Source: Corallococcus soli (GTDB lineage Bacteria; Myxococcota; Myxococcia; Myxococcales; Myxococcaceae). From it: a stretch of DNA of 64,000 nt. A program made the position numbers and the translations under genes. Below the pieces are notes generated by a model. That model did no database searches. It had not been told where the DNA came from and saw only the letters and a program-made list of their open reading frames with translations. Positions 27,020 through 35,529 of the stretch are shown in pieces; position 1 is the first letter of the stretch, and each line of letters starts with the position of its first letter. The stretch covers positions 1,488,001-1,552,000 of the forward strand of contig NZ_JAAIYO010000001.1 in assembly GCF_014930455.1 (NCBI RefSeq), written 5' to 3'.

Positions 27020-27672
27020 CACGCCACCCCCCGGCGCGGCCGGCGGTACCGGGACACCAGGTGCCGTGCGCGGGCGGGCACCGTGGGCAGCTGCCCGTCC
27101 TCGTCCGTGGCGCGCGTCAGCGAGGTGCCGCCGATGGACTCGGACACGGCTTCCTCCCCGCCGTCTCCGTGCACCAGCGCGGCCACCACCATCTGCGCCG
27201 CCAACTGCAGGTCCGCCGGCAGGTCCACCACCAGCGTCCCGTCCAGGGCCGCCTGCCCGGGCGTCACCCAGCCGGCGTCGTAGGTGACGAGCAGCTCCCC
27301 GGTGTCCTCCACGTGCAGCGGCGAGGGGGAGACGCCTCGGGAGTAGGTGCCGGTGAAGGGCCACGCCTCCCCGCGCGACACCACGCGCCCCATGAGGGCG
27401 GACTCCAGCGCGTACGCAGTGAGGGGCAGTTCCACGCCGCGCACCTCCACGCGCTGCACCTGGCGCACGCCCCCGGCGCGAAGCCACAGGTAGCGCCCGC
27501 CCTGGCAGGCCACGGACTCGACCACGCCCGTGCGGCGGTGCAGCGGGTAGCCCACGTGCCCCGCGAGGGCGAGGGACGCGGCGCTGATGAGGAGGGGCAG
27601 CCGCGCCGGGTCCGCAGCGTCGCGGACGTTCGCGGGCAGCTGCGCGGCGGTGAGCAAGTCTTCCTGGGCCAT
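27019..27672 (-). CDS. Head-tail connector protein
   Basis: 217 residues. MAQEDLLTAAQLPANVRDAA with several helices then beta segments (TGELLVTYDAGWVTPGQAA, then LPADLQLAAQMVVAALVHGD) fits gp6-like adaptor proteins that sit under the portal. The ATG touches GGGC of a CCCTTCT box and lies just after a strong hairpin (27685-27715). The frame is open upstream, but the box places the start at 27672. Confidence 0.75.
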   Translation of the reverse strand: MAQEDLLTAAQLPANVRDAADPARLPLLISAASLALAGHVGYPLHRRTGVVESVACQGGRYLWLRAGGVRQVQRVEVRGVELPLTAYALESALMGRVVSRGEAWPFTGTYSRGVSPSPLHVEDTGELLVTYDAGWVTPGQAALDGTLVVDLPADLQLAAQMVVAALVHGDGGEEAVSESIGGTSLTRATDEDGQLPTVPARARHLVSRYRRPRRGVA

Positions 27673-27690
27673 GCCCAAAAAGAAGGGCCG
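27673..27690 (-). promoter_or_regulatory. CCCTTCT start box
   Basis: CCGGCCCTTCTTTTTGGGC touching ATG; the CCCGG part is the 3' arm of the adjacent hairpin. Confidence 0.6.
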
Positions 27691-27715
27691 GGATGGCAGC
27701 TCGCCATCCCGGCCC
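27685..27715 (-). terminator. Hairpin followed by TTCTTTTT
   Basis: A 13-bp perfect stem (GGGCCGGGATGGC) with a five-base loop, then TTCTTTTT on the minus strand. It looks like an intrinsic terminator or attenuator between the capsid block and the connector/tail block. Its T tract doubles as the start box of the next gene. Confidence 0.7.
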
Positions 27716-27745
27716 CGCGGGCACGTTGGGGGAGGCCGTGCCGCG

Positions 27746-28180
27746 CTAGACGGGCAGGCGCTGGCCCCCACCCAGCACCAGCGAGACGCCCGAGAAGAGC
27801 GTCGGGGAGGTGCCACCGGTGAAGGCCGTCACCTCCTTCACGCGCAGGAAGGCGTGGTCCGCCTTCAGCAGCTGGAGGTTGAAGTCCAGCTCCACGGCCT
27901 TCCCTCCGGCGGTGGATGCCACCTGGAGCGCGTTGCCATCCAGGTCCACCACGGCCGTCCAGCCGGTGGTGCCGTCCACGCTCGCCTCCAGCGAGTAGGT
28001 GACGCTCAGCGTGGTGGGGGTGCCGGTGCTGGCGCCGATGTTGGCCACCAGCACGCCGGACTGGAACTGGGACACGTCGATGGCGGTGCCGTTGCGGGTG
28101 CCGGCGGCCTGGGCGGCGGGCGGCAGGGCCTGGTTGGCGCACGAGACGTAGGCGCCGACATGCACATTCTGGGGGATCAT
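27746..28180 (-). CDS. Virion protein, possible head decoration
   Basis: 144 residues, beta-rich, with NGTAIDVSQFQSGVLVANIG and LEASVDGTTGWTAVVD. It directly follows the major capsid gene, where decoration or head-fibre proteins are common. No family motif is recognised; the call is by position. Confidence 0.6.
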   Translation of the reverse strand: MIPQNVHVGAYVSCANQALPPAAQAAGTRNGTAIDVSQFQSGVLVANIGASTGTPTTLSVTYSLEASVDGTTGWTAVVDLDGNALQVASTAGGKAVELDFNLQLLKADHAFLRVKEVTAFTGGTSPTLFSGVSLVLGGGQRLPV

Positions 28181-28215
28181 GGGTTGCTCGTTCTCTTTCT
28201 GCGGCGCGAAGCCGC

Positions 28216-29409
28216 TCAGTACGCGACGCCCGTCTTCTCGGCGAACGCCTTGCGGTAGCGCAGCAGGAAGTCCACCTCGGTGATGCCGCGCATGGTCACC
28301 ATGTCCGCGGAGAAGTCCGTCCCGTTCTCGCCCATGGCCGTCTCCAGGGGCATCGCCTCACCCAGGATGAGCTGGTTGGCCAAGCCGAAGCCCAACACCC
28401 CGTCATCCGCGAGCGTCTCCGAGTAGTGGAAGGGGAACCCGTTCAGCGTGGGGTTCTCGCCGGAGCGCAGGTCCGGGAAGAGCCATCCCGCGCTGTCGCG
28501 GGTCTGCCGGAGCGCCAGGAAGGTATCCGTCGAGGAGTAGTAGAAGCCCTTGTTGGCCTTCAGGCCGCCGGGGATCTGGGCCTTGGCCACGGAGCCCATG
28601 GCCCCGTCGGTGTCGGCGACCTTGTTCGCGGCGGTCGTCCCCGCCGACGCGGTCCGCGCGGCCTGCTCCATCTGGTGCCGGATGCCGTTCGGCCGCTTCG
28701 GGCCCTTGCCCTTGAAGCCGGTGATGTCGATTTCCAGGCCGATGGCGGCGGCCATGTCGCCGCCGATGATCGCCGCGGCGTCGATGGCGCTCAGCCGCAG
28801 CAGGTCGTTGGAAATCCTCGCGAGGGCCATGAGCTTGTGCGCGGTCAACACCAGCGAGCCGTCCTTCACGGTCGACGGGGTTCCGGGCTCGCCTTCGGCG
28901 ACCCAGTAGACCTTCACCCCCTCGTCGATGGTGCCCATCGTGAGGCGGGCCCCATAGCCGGAGATGGTCCGGATGCCGGCCCCGAGGAGGATGGAGTTCG
29001 GCCGCGCGAGCTCCACGATTTCCGAGGTGACCGTCTCACGCGTGAAGGCGCCACCCGACTCGAAGATGCCGGCGAACTGCCCGGCCGCCTTCACCCGGGT
29101 GAGGAAGGCGTCGAGCTTCTGAAACGCCTCGTCGTTGCCGCGCCCGAAGTGCTTCGCCTGCTTCAGGTAGGCCTGCTTCATCTTCAGGCCGAGCGCGGCG
29201 TTGAGGTGCGCCTGCCGGGAGTCCTTCGTCAGGTCCAACTGGAGGTCGCGCACGTTGGTGACGATGGGCCCCTGGGGGTTGTTGGGGCGCGCGGCGAGCG
29301 CGGCCTCGACGCCCTTGATGACGGCGGCATCCACGGAGGCCTGCAGGTGGGCGGGAAGGGGCGGGAGGGTGGCCGGCGCGGGAGGGGCAGACTTCGGCTT
29401 CGGGTGCAT
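28216..29409 (-). CDS. Major capsid protein, HK97 fold
   Basis: 397 residues. The N-terminal 110 residues are helical and probably the delta/scaffolding segment removed by the protease. The core shows the HK97 E-loop and P-domain pattern: SGYGARLTMGTIDEGVKVYW, then VLTAHKLMALARISNDLLRLS (long P-domain helix), GFPFHYSETL and ITEVDFLLRYRKAFA near the end. It follows the protease gene as in HK97-type phages. Confidence 0.92.
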   Translation of the reverse strand: MHPKPKSAPPAPATLPPLPAHLQASVDAAVIKGVEAALAARPNNPQGPIVTNVRDLQLDLTKDSRQAHLNAALGLKMKQAYLKQAKHFGRGNDEAFQKLDAFLTRVKAAGQFAGIFESGGAFTRETVTSEIVELARPNSILLGAGIRTISGYGARLTMGTIDEGVKVYWVAEGEPGTPSTVKDGSLVLTAHKLMALARISNDLLRLSAIDAAAIIGGDMAAAIGLEIDITGFKGKGPKRPNGIRHQMEQAARTASAGTTAANKVADTDGAMGSVAKAQIPGGLKANKGFYYSSTDTFLALRQTRDSAGWLFPDLRSGENPTLNGFPFHYSETLADDGVLGFGLANQLILGEAMPLETAMGENGTDFSADMVTMRGITEVDFLLRYRKAFAEKTGVAY

Positions 29410-29437
29410 GGGCTGGAACTCCGGGCTGCGGAAGAGG

Positions 29438-29460
29438 TTGAAGGGAGAGAAGGGCCGGCC
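29438..29460 (-). promoter_or_regulatory. CCCTTCT box after the protease stop
   Basis: GGGCCGGCCCTTCTCTCCC begins within the protease stop codon. The capsid ATG is about 30 bases on, so here the box is linked to the stop rather than the start. Confidence 0.5.
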
Positions 29461-30489
29461 CTACGCGGCGGGCGGACAGAGCGCCGCGTACGTGCGCAGG
29501 TCGCGGACGGTGAGGGCCTTGGCCTGCGCGACGGTGAAGCCGAACGTCTTGCGCACGAGGCGCCGCATCGCCTTGGCTTCCTCCTCGGGGAGCGGCGCGT
29601 CCTTCGCTTCTTCCTCGGACTCCGGCGCGTCGTCGGTGGGCTCGGCCTCTTCTTCCTCGGCCCGGGCGAGCCACCCCTTCGCGGCCTCGATGTCCGTGGG
29701 CAGGCCGTCGCGCAGCCCTTCCGCCAGGGCGATGAGCTCTTCGTCCTCGGCCTCGGTGGCGAGGAAGGCGTCCGCCAGCGCCTTGCCGGCTTCGGCGTGG
29801 GCCACCAGCGCCGCCGCGAACGCCTTGGGCGTCATCTCCTCCGTCGCGGCTTCCTCTTCGGCCTCGTCATCCACGTCCTTCTCCTCGGCGGGCGCAGACG
29901 TGGGCGCGGCTTCCTCCTCCTCGTCCTCCTTGGCGACCATCTTCGCGATGACGGTCGCCAGGGCCGCCTGGGACGTGGCGAGCGAGGCCAGGGCGGCCGC
30001 CATCACCGGCGACTCCCCTCCGCCCGTCGGCCCGCCCATGGAGCGCACCCGGACGGCGTCCTCGTTCGCCCCCACGTTGACGATGCTCACCTCCACCAGG
30101 TGCACGAGGGGGAAGTCGAGCCCACCCTCCGCGTTCGGCACCGGGTCGTAGCCCTCCACCGGGATGAAGCCGATGGAGCAGGCGTCCAGCGTGTCGGCCT
30201 TGATCTTGGCCTCCACCTCCTGTGAGCGCGCGCCGATGCCATCGCAGCGGGGCTCCATGAGCCACACGCCCCCCTCCTGGAAGCAGTGCGCCTTGCCGAT
30301 GGCCGGCTCCCAGGAGGCATGCCCCCAGAGCAGCGGCTTCTTCAGCTCCGCGCCCTCGGCCTTGATGCCGAGGATGCGGTCCCGGTGCCGGTCCAGCTTC
30401 GTGGAGGTGATTTGGAACACCGGAGCCAGCGTCCCGGTGGTGGGGGCGGAGCCGTCGAGCAGCTTCCTGCGGATGGAGAGGGTGCGCAT
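29461..30489 (-). CDS. Head maturation protease fused to scaffold-like tail
   Basis: 342 residues. Residues 1-150 are a prohead protease: catalytic His in WGHASWEP, Ser in LDACSIGFIP, and HLVEVSIVNVGANE following. The rest is a very acidic, Ala/Glu-rich helical region (EEEEEAAPTSAPAEE, EEEAATEEMTPKAF and others) that looks like a built-in scaffold. Protease-scaffold fusions are known in several phage groups. It begins with ATG after the CCCTTCT box. Confidence 0.87.
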   Translation of the reverse strand: MRTLSIRRKLLDGSAPTTGTLAPVFQITSTKLDRHRDRILGIKAEGAELKKPLLWGHASWEPAIGKAHCFQEGGVWLMEPRCDGIGARSQEVEAKIKADTLDACSIGFIPVEGYDPVPNAEGGLDFPLVHLVEVSIVNVGANEDAVRVRSMGGPTGGGESPVMAAALASLATSQAALATVIAKMVAKEDEEEEAAPTSAPAEEKDVDDEAEEEAATEEMTPKAFAAALVAHAEAGKALADAFLATEAEDEELIALAEGLRDGLPTDIEAAKGWLARAEEEEAEPTDDAPESEEEAKDAPLPEEEAKAMRRLVRKTFGFTVAQAKALTVRDLRTYAALCPPAA

Positions 30490-30516
30490 GCCCAGGAAGA
30501 AGGGCCGGCCCTGTCT
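30490..30516 (-). promoter_or_regulatory. CCCTTCT start box
   Basis: AGGGCCGGCCCTTCTTCCT then GGGC touching ATG, occupying the whole portal-protease gap. Confidence 0.62.
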
Positions 30517-31872
30517 CTACACGCGGCCCTCTTCGCCCCTGCGGTCCCGGGGCGGGTTGGGCGTGGCGTTCGCCGCGGCGGACGCTACGTTGTTGCCCCC
30601 GCCTGCTCCGGGCAGCGGGAGCGGGCGCTTCCCTTCGAGCTCAGGATCCGGCTCGAACCCGGCCAACACCCGCACCTCGTTGAACGTGAAGGCCTCGGTG
30701 ACGGGCGTCGTCATGAGGCGGAAGACGCGCTCCCACTCCTGGGGGCGCGGGTCCTCGTAGTCGAGGATGGCGTCCCGGTCGACGAGCGGCACCAGCACGA
30801 GCTGGAGGTACGCGCGGAGGAACTCCAGGCGCGGGGACACCGCGTACTCGGCCAGGTGGTACTTCGCGGCCTCGGACGTGCCCCGGCTGCTGCTGGAGAG
30901 GTCGCCCACCAGCTCCGGCGGCACGTTGTACGTCTGGCGGACGTAGGCTCGCTGGCCCTTCGCGAGCTCCTCCGCCTGCAGCTCGCGGTAGTTCACCGTC
31001 ACCTGGGCGAGGCTCACGCCGGCCGGGGCGAACCAGATCTTCCCGGCGTTCTCGGGCCCGCGGTGCACCTCGTTGTAGCGCTTCTCCAGGTCCTCGGCCG
31101 CGTCCTCCTGGTCGACGTCGTCCTTCTTGGAGTCCATGCCGACGATGGCCTGCGGCACGCCGCCGCGCTCGAACACGGCCTTCGCGCTGCGGTCGATGGC
31201 CTCCATCGTGTCCAACTGGTCGCCCACCGCGAGCCCGCGGCCGGCGCCGCGCCCATGGGGGTTCTCCGGGTCCAGGTGCTTCAGCCACAGCATGTGCGCG
31301 GCCGGGACGCCCACGTGCGCCTGGTTGTACGAGAGGACGAACTCCGGCCGCCCGGGCTGAGGTGTCTGGTGGACGCAGTGGGGCGGCACCACCTCCCAGC
31401 CCACGGGGCGACCGTCAGCGCCGAGGCGCAGCCAGAGGAACGTCTCGCCGACCAGGTCCAGGTGCAGTTGCATCAGCTTGAGCAGCTCGCGCCCGGGGAA
31501 CTGGGGGTGTGGCGCTTCCAGCAGGCTCAGCAGCTCGTGCGCGGGCAACTCGACGAGCGCGCCGGCCCTGACGCCGTCGGCCAATGCCTTCTTCCTCTCG
31601 CCGGAGAGAGGGCTCCGCCAGCGAGGGTCGGCGCCCGACTTCCCGTAGCTGCTGCCGACGCGCTTGTAGACCTTCCACCGCGGCGTCGCGACGGCGTCCG
31701 CGACCGTGTCCACCACGGCCCGCAGCCACCCATTCTCGCGGTAGGCCGCGAGGACCTCCCTGCTTCCCCGTCGTGGCGAGAAGGAGAAGAGGGGCAGGCC
31801 GTTGACGAGGGGGCCCCGGCGCGTGGGCAGGAAGCCCAGGGCCTTGAGGGTGCGGCGGAAGAGGGAGGCCAT
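30517..31872 (-). CDS. Portal protein
   Basis: 451 residues, HK97-type portal. Visible are the N-terminal wing (YRENGWLRAVVDTVADAVA, TPRWKVYKR), MQLHLDLVGETFLWL, VVPPHCVHQTP, the clip/stem region GLAVGDQLDTMEAIDRSAK and GVPQAIVGM, and TYNVPPELVGDLSSSSRGTSE with AEYAVSPRLEFL. It forms the dodecameric channel for DNA entry. It is separated from terL by the inserted lipoprotein gene, whereas the two are normally adjacent. Confidence 0.92.
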   Translation of the reverse strand: MASLFRRTLKALGFLPTRRGPLVNGLPLFSFSPRRGSREVLAAYRENGWLRAVVDTVADAVATPRWKVYKRVGSSYGKSGADPRWRSPLSGERKKALADGVRAGALVELPAHELLSLLEAPHPQFPGRELLKLMQLHLDLVGETFLWLRLGADGRPVGWEVVPPHCVHQTPQPGRPEFVLSYNQAHVGVPAAHMLWLKHLDPENPHGRGAGRGLAVGDQLDTMEAIDRSAKAVFERGGVPQAIVGMDSKKDDVDQEDAAEDLEKRYNEVHRGPENAGKIWFAPAGVSLAQVTVNYRELQAEELAKGQRAYVRQTYNVPPELVGDLSSSSRGTSEAAKYHLAEYAVSPRLEFLRAYLQLVLVPLVDRDAILDYEDPRPQEWERVFRLMTTPVTEAFTFNEVRVLAGFEPDPELEGKRPLPLPGAGGGNNVASAAANATPNPPRDRRGEEGRV

Positions 31873-31891
31873 GTCCCACCAGAAGGGCCGG
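31873..31891 (-). promoter_or_regulatory. CCCTTCT start box
   Basis: GCCGGCCCTTCTGGTGGGAC between the lipoprotein stop and the portal ATG. Confidence 0.6.
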
Positions 31892-32779
31892 CTAGTTGGT
31901 GCCGTCCGGCGGCTTGGTGCCGCCCACCGGCTTGGTGCCGCCCACCGGCTTGGTGCCGTCCGGCGGCTTGGTGCCGCCCACCGGCTTGGTGCCGTCCGGC
32001 GGCTTGGTGCCGCCCACCGGCTTGGTGCCGTCCGGCGGCTTGGTGCCGTCCGGCGGCTTGGTGCCGTCCGGCGGCTTGGTGCCGCCCACCGGGTTGGTGC
32101 CGTCCGGCGGCTTGGTGCCGTCCGGCGGCTTGGTGCCGTCCGGCGGCTTGGTGCCGCCCACCGGGTTGGTGCCGCCCACCGGGTTGGTGCCGCCCACCAG
32201 GTTGGTGCCGCCCACCGGGTTGTCAGGAAGCGCGCCTCCGACTGGCTGAGTCGCTTGAGGAGACCTGCTATTCAAGTAATCGAGGAGCGCCTTGCTCGAA
32301 GCGCTGCGCGATGAATTCCACGAGGACAGCGCGATATTGCATTGCTTTGCAGCCTCGCTGTCTTCCAGATTGACGGCAGTTGCCACAGTGGAAGCGAGAT
32401 CATCAGCATCTTTCTCCCGATTAAACGCGGCGTTCGCAACTATGGCGAAGAGGCCGCCAATGATCGGGGTCGCTGCGGTGGAGACTTTATAAATAGTGCT
32501 GTCATTGTAACTGCCCGCACTGAGGACAAGACCCGTTCCCAATGACAATGCAGAAATGGCTCCGGCGAGCCAGCCTCCTCTTGAGTGGCTGATGGCATTT
32601 AGGCGGGCCGAGTTTTCTACGGCACGGCAGAAATCGCGGCCTTGAGTCCCCGGCGTTGGGTCTTCAAACGGCCCACCGTAAGTCGCGGTTTCGCGCGGCT
32701 CCCGGTAAACGTGGGTCGGCGCAACAGCGGCACAGCCGCCAAGATAGATTGATGCGAGAATTGCGAAAACACTTCGCAT
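31892..32779 (-). CDS. Lipoprotein with 18 C-terminal hexapeptide repeats, inserted in the head operon
   Basis: 295 residues. A signal sequence ends in the lipobox YLGGC. Residues 20-185 form a mostly helical domain with one hydrophobic stretch (GGWLAGAISALSLGTGLVL). The last 108 residues are 18 copies of a six-residue unit (KPPDGT, KPVGGT or NPVGGT), probably an extended stalk. The gene has its own ribosome site (AGGAGGG), an AT-rich upstream gap and a much lower GC content than portal or terminase, so it appears to be a moron. Surface exposure and place suggest lysogenic conversion or superinfection exclusion, by inference. Confidence 0.8.
   Translation of the reverse strand: MRSVFAILASIYLGGCAAVAPTHVYREPRETATYGGPFEDPTPGTQGRDFCRAVENSARLNAISHSRGGWLAGAISALSLGTGLVLSAGSYNDSTIYKVSTAATPIIGGLFAIVANAAFNREKDADDLASTVATAVNLEDSEAAKQCNIALSSWNSSRSASSKALLDYLNSRSPQATQPVGGALPDNPVGGTNLVGGTNPVGGTNPVGGTKPPDGTKPPDGTKPPDGTNPVGGTKPPDGTKPPDGTKPPDGTKPVGGTKPPDGTKPVGGTKPPDGTKPVGGTKPVGGTKPPDGTN
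31898..32221 (-). repeat. 18-bp tandem repeat, 18 copies
   Basis: Alternating versions of an 18-bp unit (plus strand TTGGTGCCGTCCGGCGGC or TTGGTGCCGCCCACCGGC) encoding the hexapeptides. No spacers, so not a CRISPR array. Copy number is likely to vary by slippage. Confidence 0.95.
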
Positions 32780-32877
32780 GCCCCCTCCTACTCAATAGTC
32801 AGATTATGCCTGACTTCTGGGAGCTTACGTTGGCAGGTCAATAGATTTCAAGATGGGGCGCTCTTCACCCATGAATT

Positions 32878-34404
32878 CTAGTCTGTGTCGTCATCTGTCT
32901 CTTCAAACACCGCGTCCTCCGTCCCGCGCTGTCTCTCCGCCGCGCCCGCGTTCTTCTTCTTCTTGCAGACGTACTTGTAGATGGGCCACGCGAAGGCGTC
33001 CGCTCGGTCATCGCGCCCGTGGCCGCCCTCCTGGCCGGTGAACTTGCCGAGCTGCTCCTCCAGCTTCTTGTGCTTGCCCACCATGTGGACGAGCCCGGCC
33101 TCCGCCATCGCCGAGACGGGCGCCGCGCGCTCCGCCTTCGACTGCATGGCGCGCTCCGTCTTCACCTTCACCTTGGCGACCTGGCGGATGGTGCTCTTCA
33201 CCATGCTGCCGCCGGTGTTCGTCTCGGCGAAGATCCACGCCTTGGGCCGGCCGCGCCCATCCTTCTTCGCGAGCGGCTCCCAGGCCCGGAGGCAGTCGAC
33301 GGCCTTCTTCGCCCAGGCGCTGGGCTCCGGTGACTGAAGCGAGGCGTCCTGGAGCACGTAGACGTGGTCGAGGCCGTCCGCTTCCTCTCGCACGCCCACC
33401 ACGACGATGCCGTGCAGGTCCGCCGACTTCTTCTCGCCCGTAGCGGGGTCGACGGACACAACGATGAAGTCGAACTCCGCCGGCCGGGGCTTCGCCTTCG
33501 TGCCGACGCGCGTCGCGTTCCAGTTCACCCGGCGGTACAGCGCCGGGTCCATGGAGAAGGAGAGCTCGCCGCGGAACTCGCGCTTGCCCTCCGTCGTGTT
33601 CATCACCCGGCGCACGTAGCGCAGGTAGGCCGGGTCCAGGTTCTCCTTGTTCTCCAGCGTGCTGCTGCGCGCGAGCACGAGGCCCTCGCGGTCGCTCAGC
33701 ATCTCGCGGAAGAGGGGCGTCGGCGCGGGCGTCGTCGTGATGACCATGCGCGCGCACAGGCCCAGCCTCCGCATGCGCGAGCTGAGCAGCCGGTTGACGG
33801 CCCGGCACTCCTTGTAGACGGCGATGGCATCGCCCTTCCACGCCACCGGCTCGTCCGCCCAGATGAAGGTGTACTGGTGCCCGCGAAACTTGTCGGCGTT
33901 CTTCGCCGGCAGCCACGTGGCCTGTGCGCCGTTGGGCCACACCAGCCGCCGCTTCGACTTCTCCAGGCGCGGGTAGAACCAGGGCGGGGAGAGGGCGAGA
34001 ATGCCGCTCGTCCCCTCAATCTGGTTCTTCACGATTTCGGAGTAGGTGGGCCCGACGATGAGGATGCGGGCTTCCGGGTCCGCGCGAGCCTCGTCGATGA
34101 CAGCGGCGCTGCCGGCGAACGTCTTGCCGGTGCCGCGCCCGCCCATGAAGAAGAACGTGCGGTAGTCGCTCGGCGGGCGCTGGACGGGGCGGAGGGAGTA
34201 CTCCGACTCGTAGAAGAGGACGACCAGCTCCTGTGCGGTGAGCGCCAGTGCGTCCGCGATGCTGGTGGGCTTCCCCGCGCGGCGGCGTGCTTCGAGCGCC
34301 AGCCGCTGGACCCTGGAGTAGCGCCCGTGCGTCTCCGATGTGATGACGGTGATGCCTTCGAGGAGCCGCTCGCCCTCCTCAAGGACGGCGGCGCTAGCGA
34401 CCAT
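32878..34404 (-). CDS. Terminase large subunit
   Basis: 508 residues. The ATPase half has Walker A MGGRGTGKTFAGSA, a Q-like segment upstream and Walker B FIWADEPVAWKG with coupling TTTPAPTPLF. The nuclease half has VVSVDPATGEKKSADLHG, FAETNTGG and DDRADAFAWP, the acidic residues of an RNase-H-like fold. It motors DNA into the prohead and cuts it. It overlaps terS by 11 bases. The 98-base AT-rich gap on its 3' side carries the promoter region of the lipoprotein gene. Confidence 0.95.
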   Translation of the reverse strand: MVASAAVLEEGERLLEGITVITSETHGRYSRVQRLALEARRRAGKPTSIADALALTAQELVVLFYESEYSLRPVQRPPSDYRTFFFMGGRGTGKTFAGSAAVIDEARADPEARILIVGPTYSEIVKNQIEGTSGILALSPPWFYPRLEKSKRRLVWPNGAQATWLPAKNADKFRGHQYTFIWADEPVAWKGDAIAVYKECRAVNRLLSSRMRRLGLCARMVITTTPAPTPLFREMLSDREGLVLARSSTLENKENLDPAYLRYVRRVMNTTEGKREFRGELSFSMDPALYRRVNWNATRVGTKAKPRPAEFDFIVVSVDPATGEKKSADLHGIVVVGVREEADGLDHVYVLQDASLQSPEPSAWAKKAVDCLRAWEPLAKKDGRGRPKAWIFAETNTGGSMVKSTIRQVAKVKVKTERAMQSKAERAAPVSAMAEAGLVHMVGKHKKLEEQLGKFTGQEGGHGRDDRADAFAWPIYKYVCKKKKNAGAAERQRGTEDAVFEETDDDTD

Positions 34405-34996
34405 CGCCCTCGTCCTCGTCGCCCTCGTCCGCCTCCGGAGGCGGCTCCGCCAGGGCCTTCGCCTCCTGGTCGTGCTCCTCCAGGAAGCGCGTCATCTTCT
34501 CGTCCAGCTTCGAGCGCGCTTCGTCCGGGGTGATGAACTCGAAGAGGGGCCCGTGCCCGTTGCCCGCCGGTGCCGCTGCCTCGCGCGGGACGGTGAAGTC
34601 TTTCGGCGCCGCGACGGCCAGGCGCCAACGGATGACCTTGTCGTTGATCTCCTTGTCGGTGATGGCGTCCGTCGAGGCCTCCACCAGCGTCATCTGGTAC
34701 TCGGCCTCCGCGCGCTCCACCTCTTGGACGAACTCGGTGTAGCGGCTGCGCTTCCTGGACTCGATGGCCTCGCGCCCGCGCCGGAGCCAGTTCTGCAACC
34801 GTCCCTCGGTGGTGCCGGCGAGCCCCGCCGCGATGCGCTTCGTGGCGCCCTTGCGGAGGCTGGCCACCAACTCCGTCTGGATGGCGTACGTCAGGGTGCT
34901 GGCGGGGCCCGCCCACTTCCCCTTCCGTCCCGGGCGCGCCTTCCCGGCCGGCTTGCCGGGAGGGTTCTTCGGGTCGTAGCCGCGAGGGGGGGACAC
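34394..34996 (-). CDS. Terminase small subunit
   Basis: 200 residues. ELVASLRKGATKRIAAGLAG, then TEGRLQNWLRRGREAI, is the DNA-binding helix-turn-helix found in small terminases, followed by an oligomerisation helix region and an acidic tail. The frame is open to 35125, but the GTG at 34996 sits just after a CCCTTCT box (34997-35018) that begins at the upstream stop, the same layout as other late genes, so that start was preferred. Confidence 0.8.
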   Translation of the reverse strand: MSPPRGYDPKNPPGKPAGKARPGRKGKWAGPASTLTYAIQTELVASLRKGATKRIAAGLAGTTEGRLQNWLRRGREAIESRKRSRYTEFVQEVERAEAEYQMTLVEASTDAITDKEINDKVIRWRLAVAAPKDFTVPREAAAPAGNGHGPLFEFITPDEARSKLDEKMTRFLEEHDQEAKALAEPPPEADEGDEDEGDGR

Positions 34997-35018
34997 CCCC
35001 TCCAGAAGGGTCGGCTCC
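34997..35018 (-). promoter_or_regulatory. CCCTTCT start box
   Basis: GAGCCGACCCTTCTGGAGGG ahead of a GTG, filling the gap after the previous stop. Confidence 0.58.
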
Positions 35019-35237
35019 TCACCCAGGAGCGCGAGGACTGCGCGGCTCGGCGGGTGCCCATGGCTGCCATGCCCACCGGGACAGCTCACCCACCACGTGC
35101 GCCAGGAAGCGGCCCCAGCGAGCACCGCGGACGTCCTCGTGGAAGCCGCGCGGGAGCGCCACGCCGGCCGGACACTGAGGCACCGGGCACGGCAGGTCCA
35201 TGGGCGCGCGGTCGCGTATGCAGGCGCAGGACGTCAC
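35019..35237 (-). CDS. Small cysteine-containing phage protein
   Basis: 72 residues from a GTG overlapping the upstream stop, with AAAGGAAG as ribosome site. VTSCACIRDR, then LPCPVPQCPAGVAL, gives four cysteines. The same C.C....LPCPVP.C.AG pattern recurs in the gene at 36280-36699, so the two share a module. Role unknown. Confidence 0.6.
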   Translation of the reverse strand: MTSCACIRDRAPMDLPCPVPQCPAGVALPRGFHEDVRGARWGRFLAHVVGELSRWAWQPWAPAEPRSPRAPG

Positions 35238-35461
35238 AGCCCCACTTCCTTTCGCCACCCGGGCACGTGGACGTCCAGCTCCGTGGGCCCGAAGCCGCCG
35301 CGCTCCGCGAGCCGCTCCAAGGACTGGCTGGTGCCGTAGCGCCGCGAGTAGTCGGCGTAGGCGCGCTCGGCCAGGCTCCACGGGATGGAACGGGGCAATC
35401 CGGCCTTACGCTCCTCGGGGGACAGGAGCAGGGGGAAGACGCGCGTCGCAGGATGAGTCAT
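35234..35461 (-). CDS. Small phage protein with IPW/RYG module
   Basis: 75 residues. Its core (SIPWSLAERAYADYSRRYG, then SLERLAERGGF and PGWR) is shared with residues 95-145 of the 488-residue protein at 48393-49859, so it is a mobile module within this phage. The pattern may be a DNA-recognition helix pair, given its place just before terS. It begins after a CCCTTCT box. Confidence 0.65.
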   Translation of the reverse strand: MTHPATRVFPLLLSPEERKAGLPRSIPWSLAERAYADYSRRYGTSQSLERLAERGGFGPTELDVHVPGWRKEVGL

Positions 35462-35480
35462 GCCTGGGGAGAAGGGACGG
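35462..35480 (-). promoter_or_regulatory. CCCTTCT start box
   Basis: GCTGCCGTCCCTTCTCCCC followed by AGGC and the ATG. It is the first box of the late cluster, adjacent to the divergent gene at 35530. Confidence 0.6.
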
Positions 35481-35529
35481 CAGCGAGCCTTCGTGCTGTG
35501 CGCCTGTGTTCCTGCTACCTCTATGGCCT

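Noticed and set aside
31898-32221. Regular repeats that could suggest a CRISPR array
   Set aside because: The 18-bp units are back to back with no spacers and encode in-frame hexapeptides of a lipoprotein.
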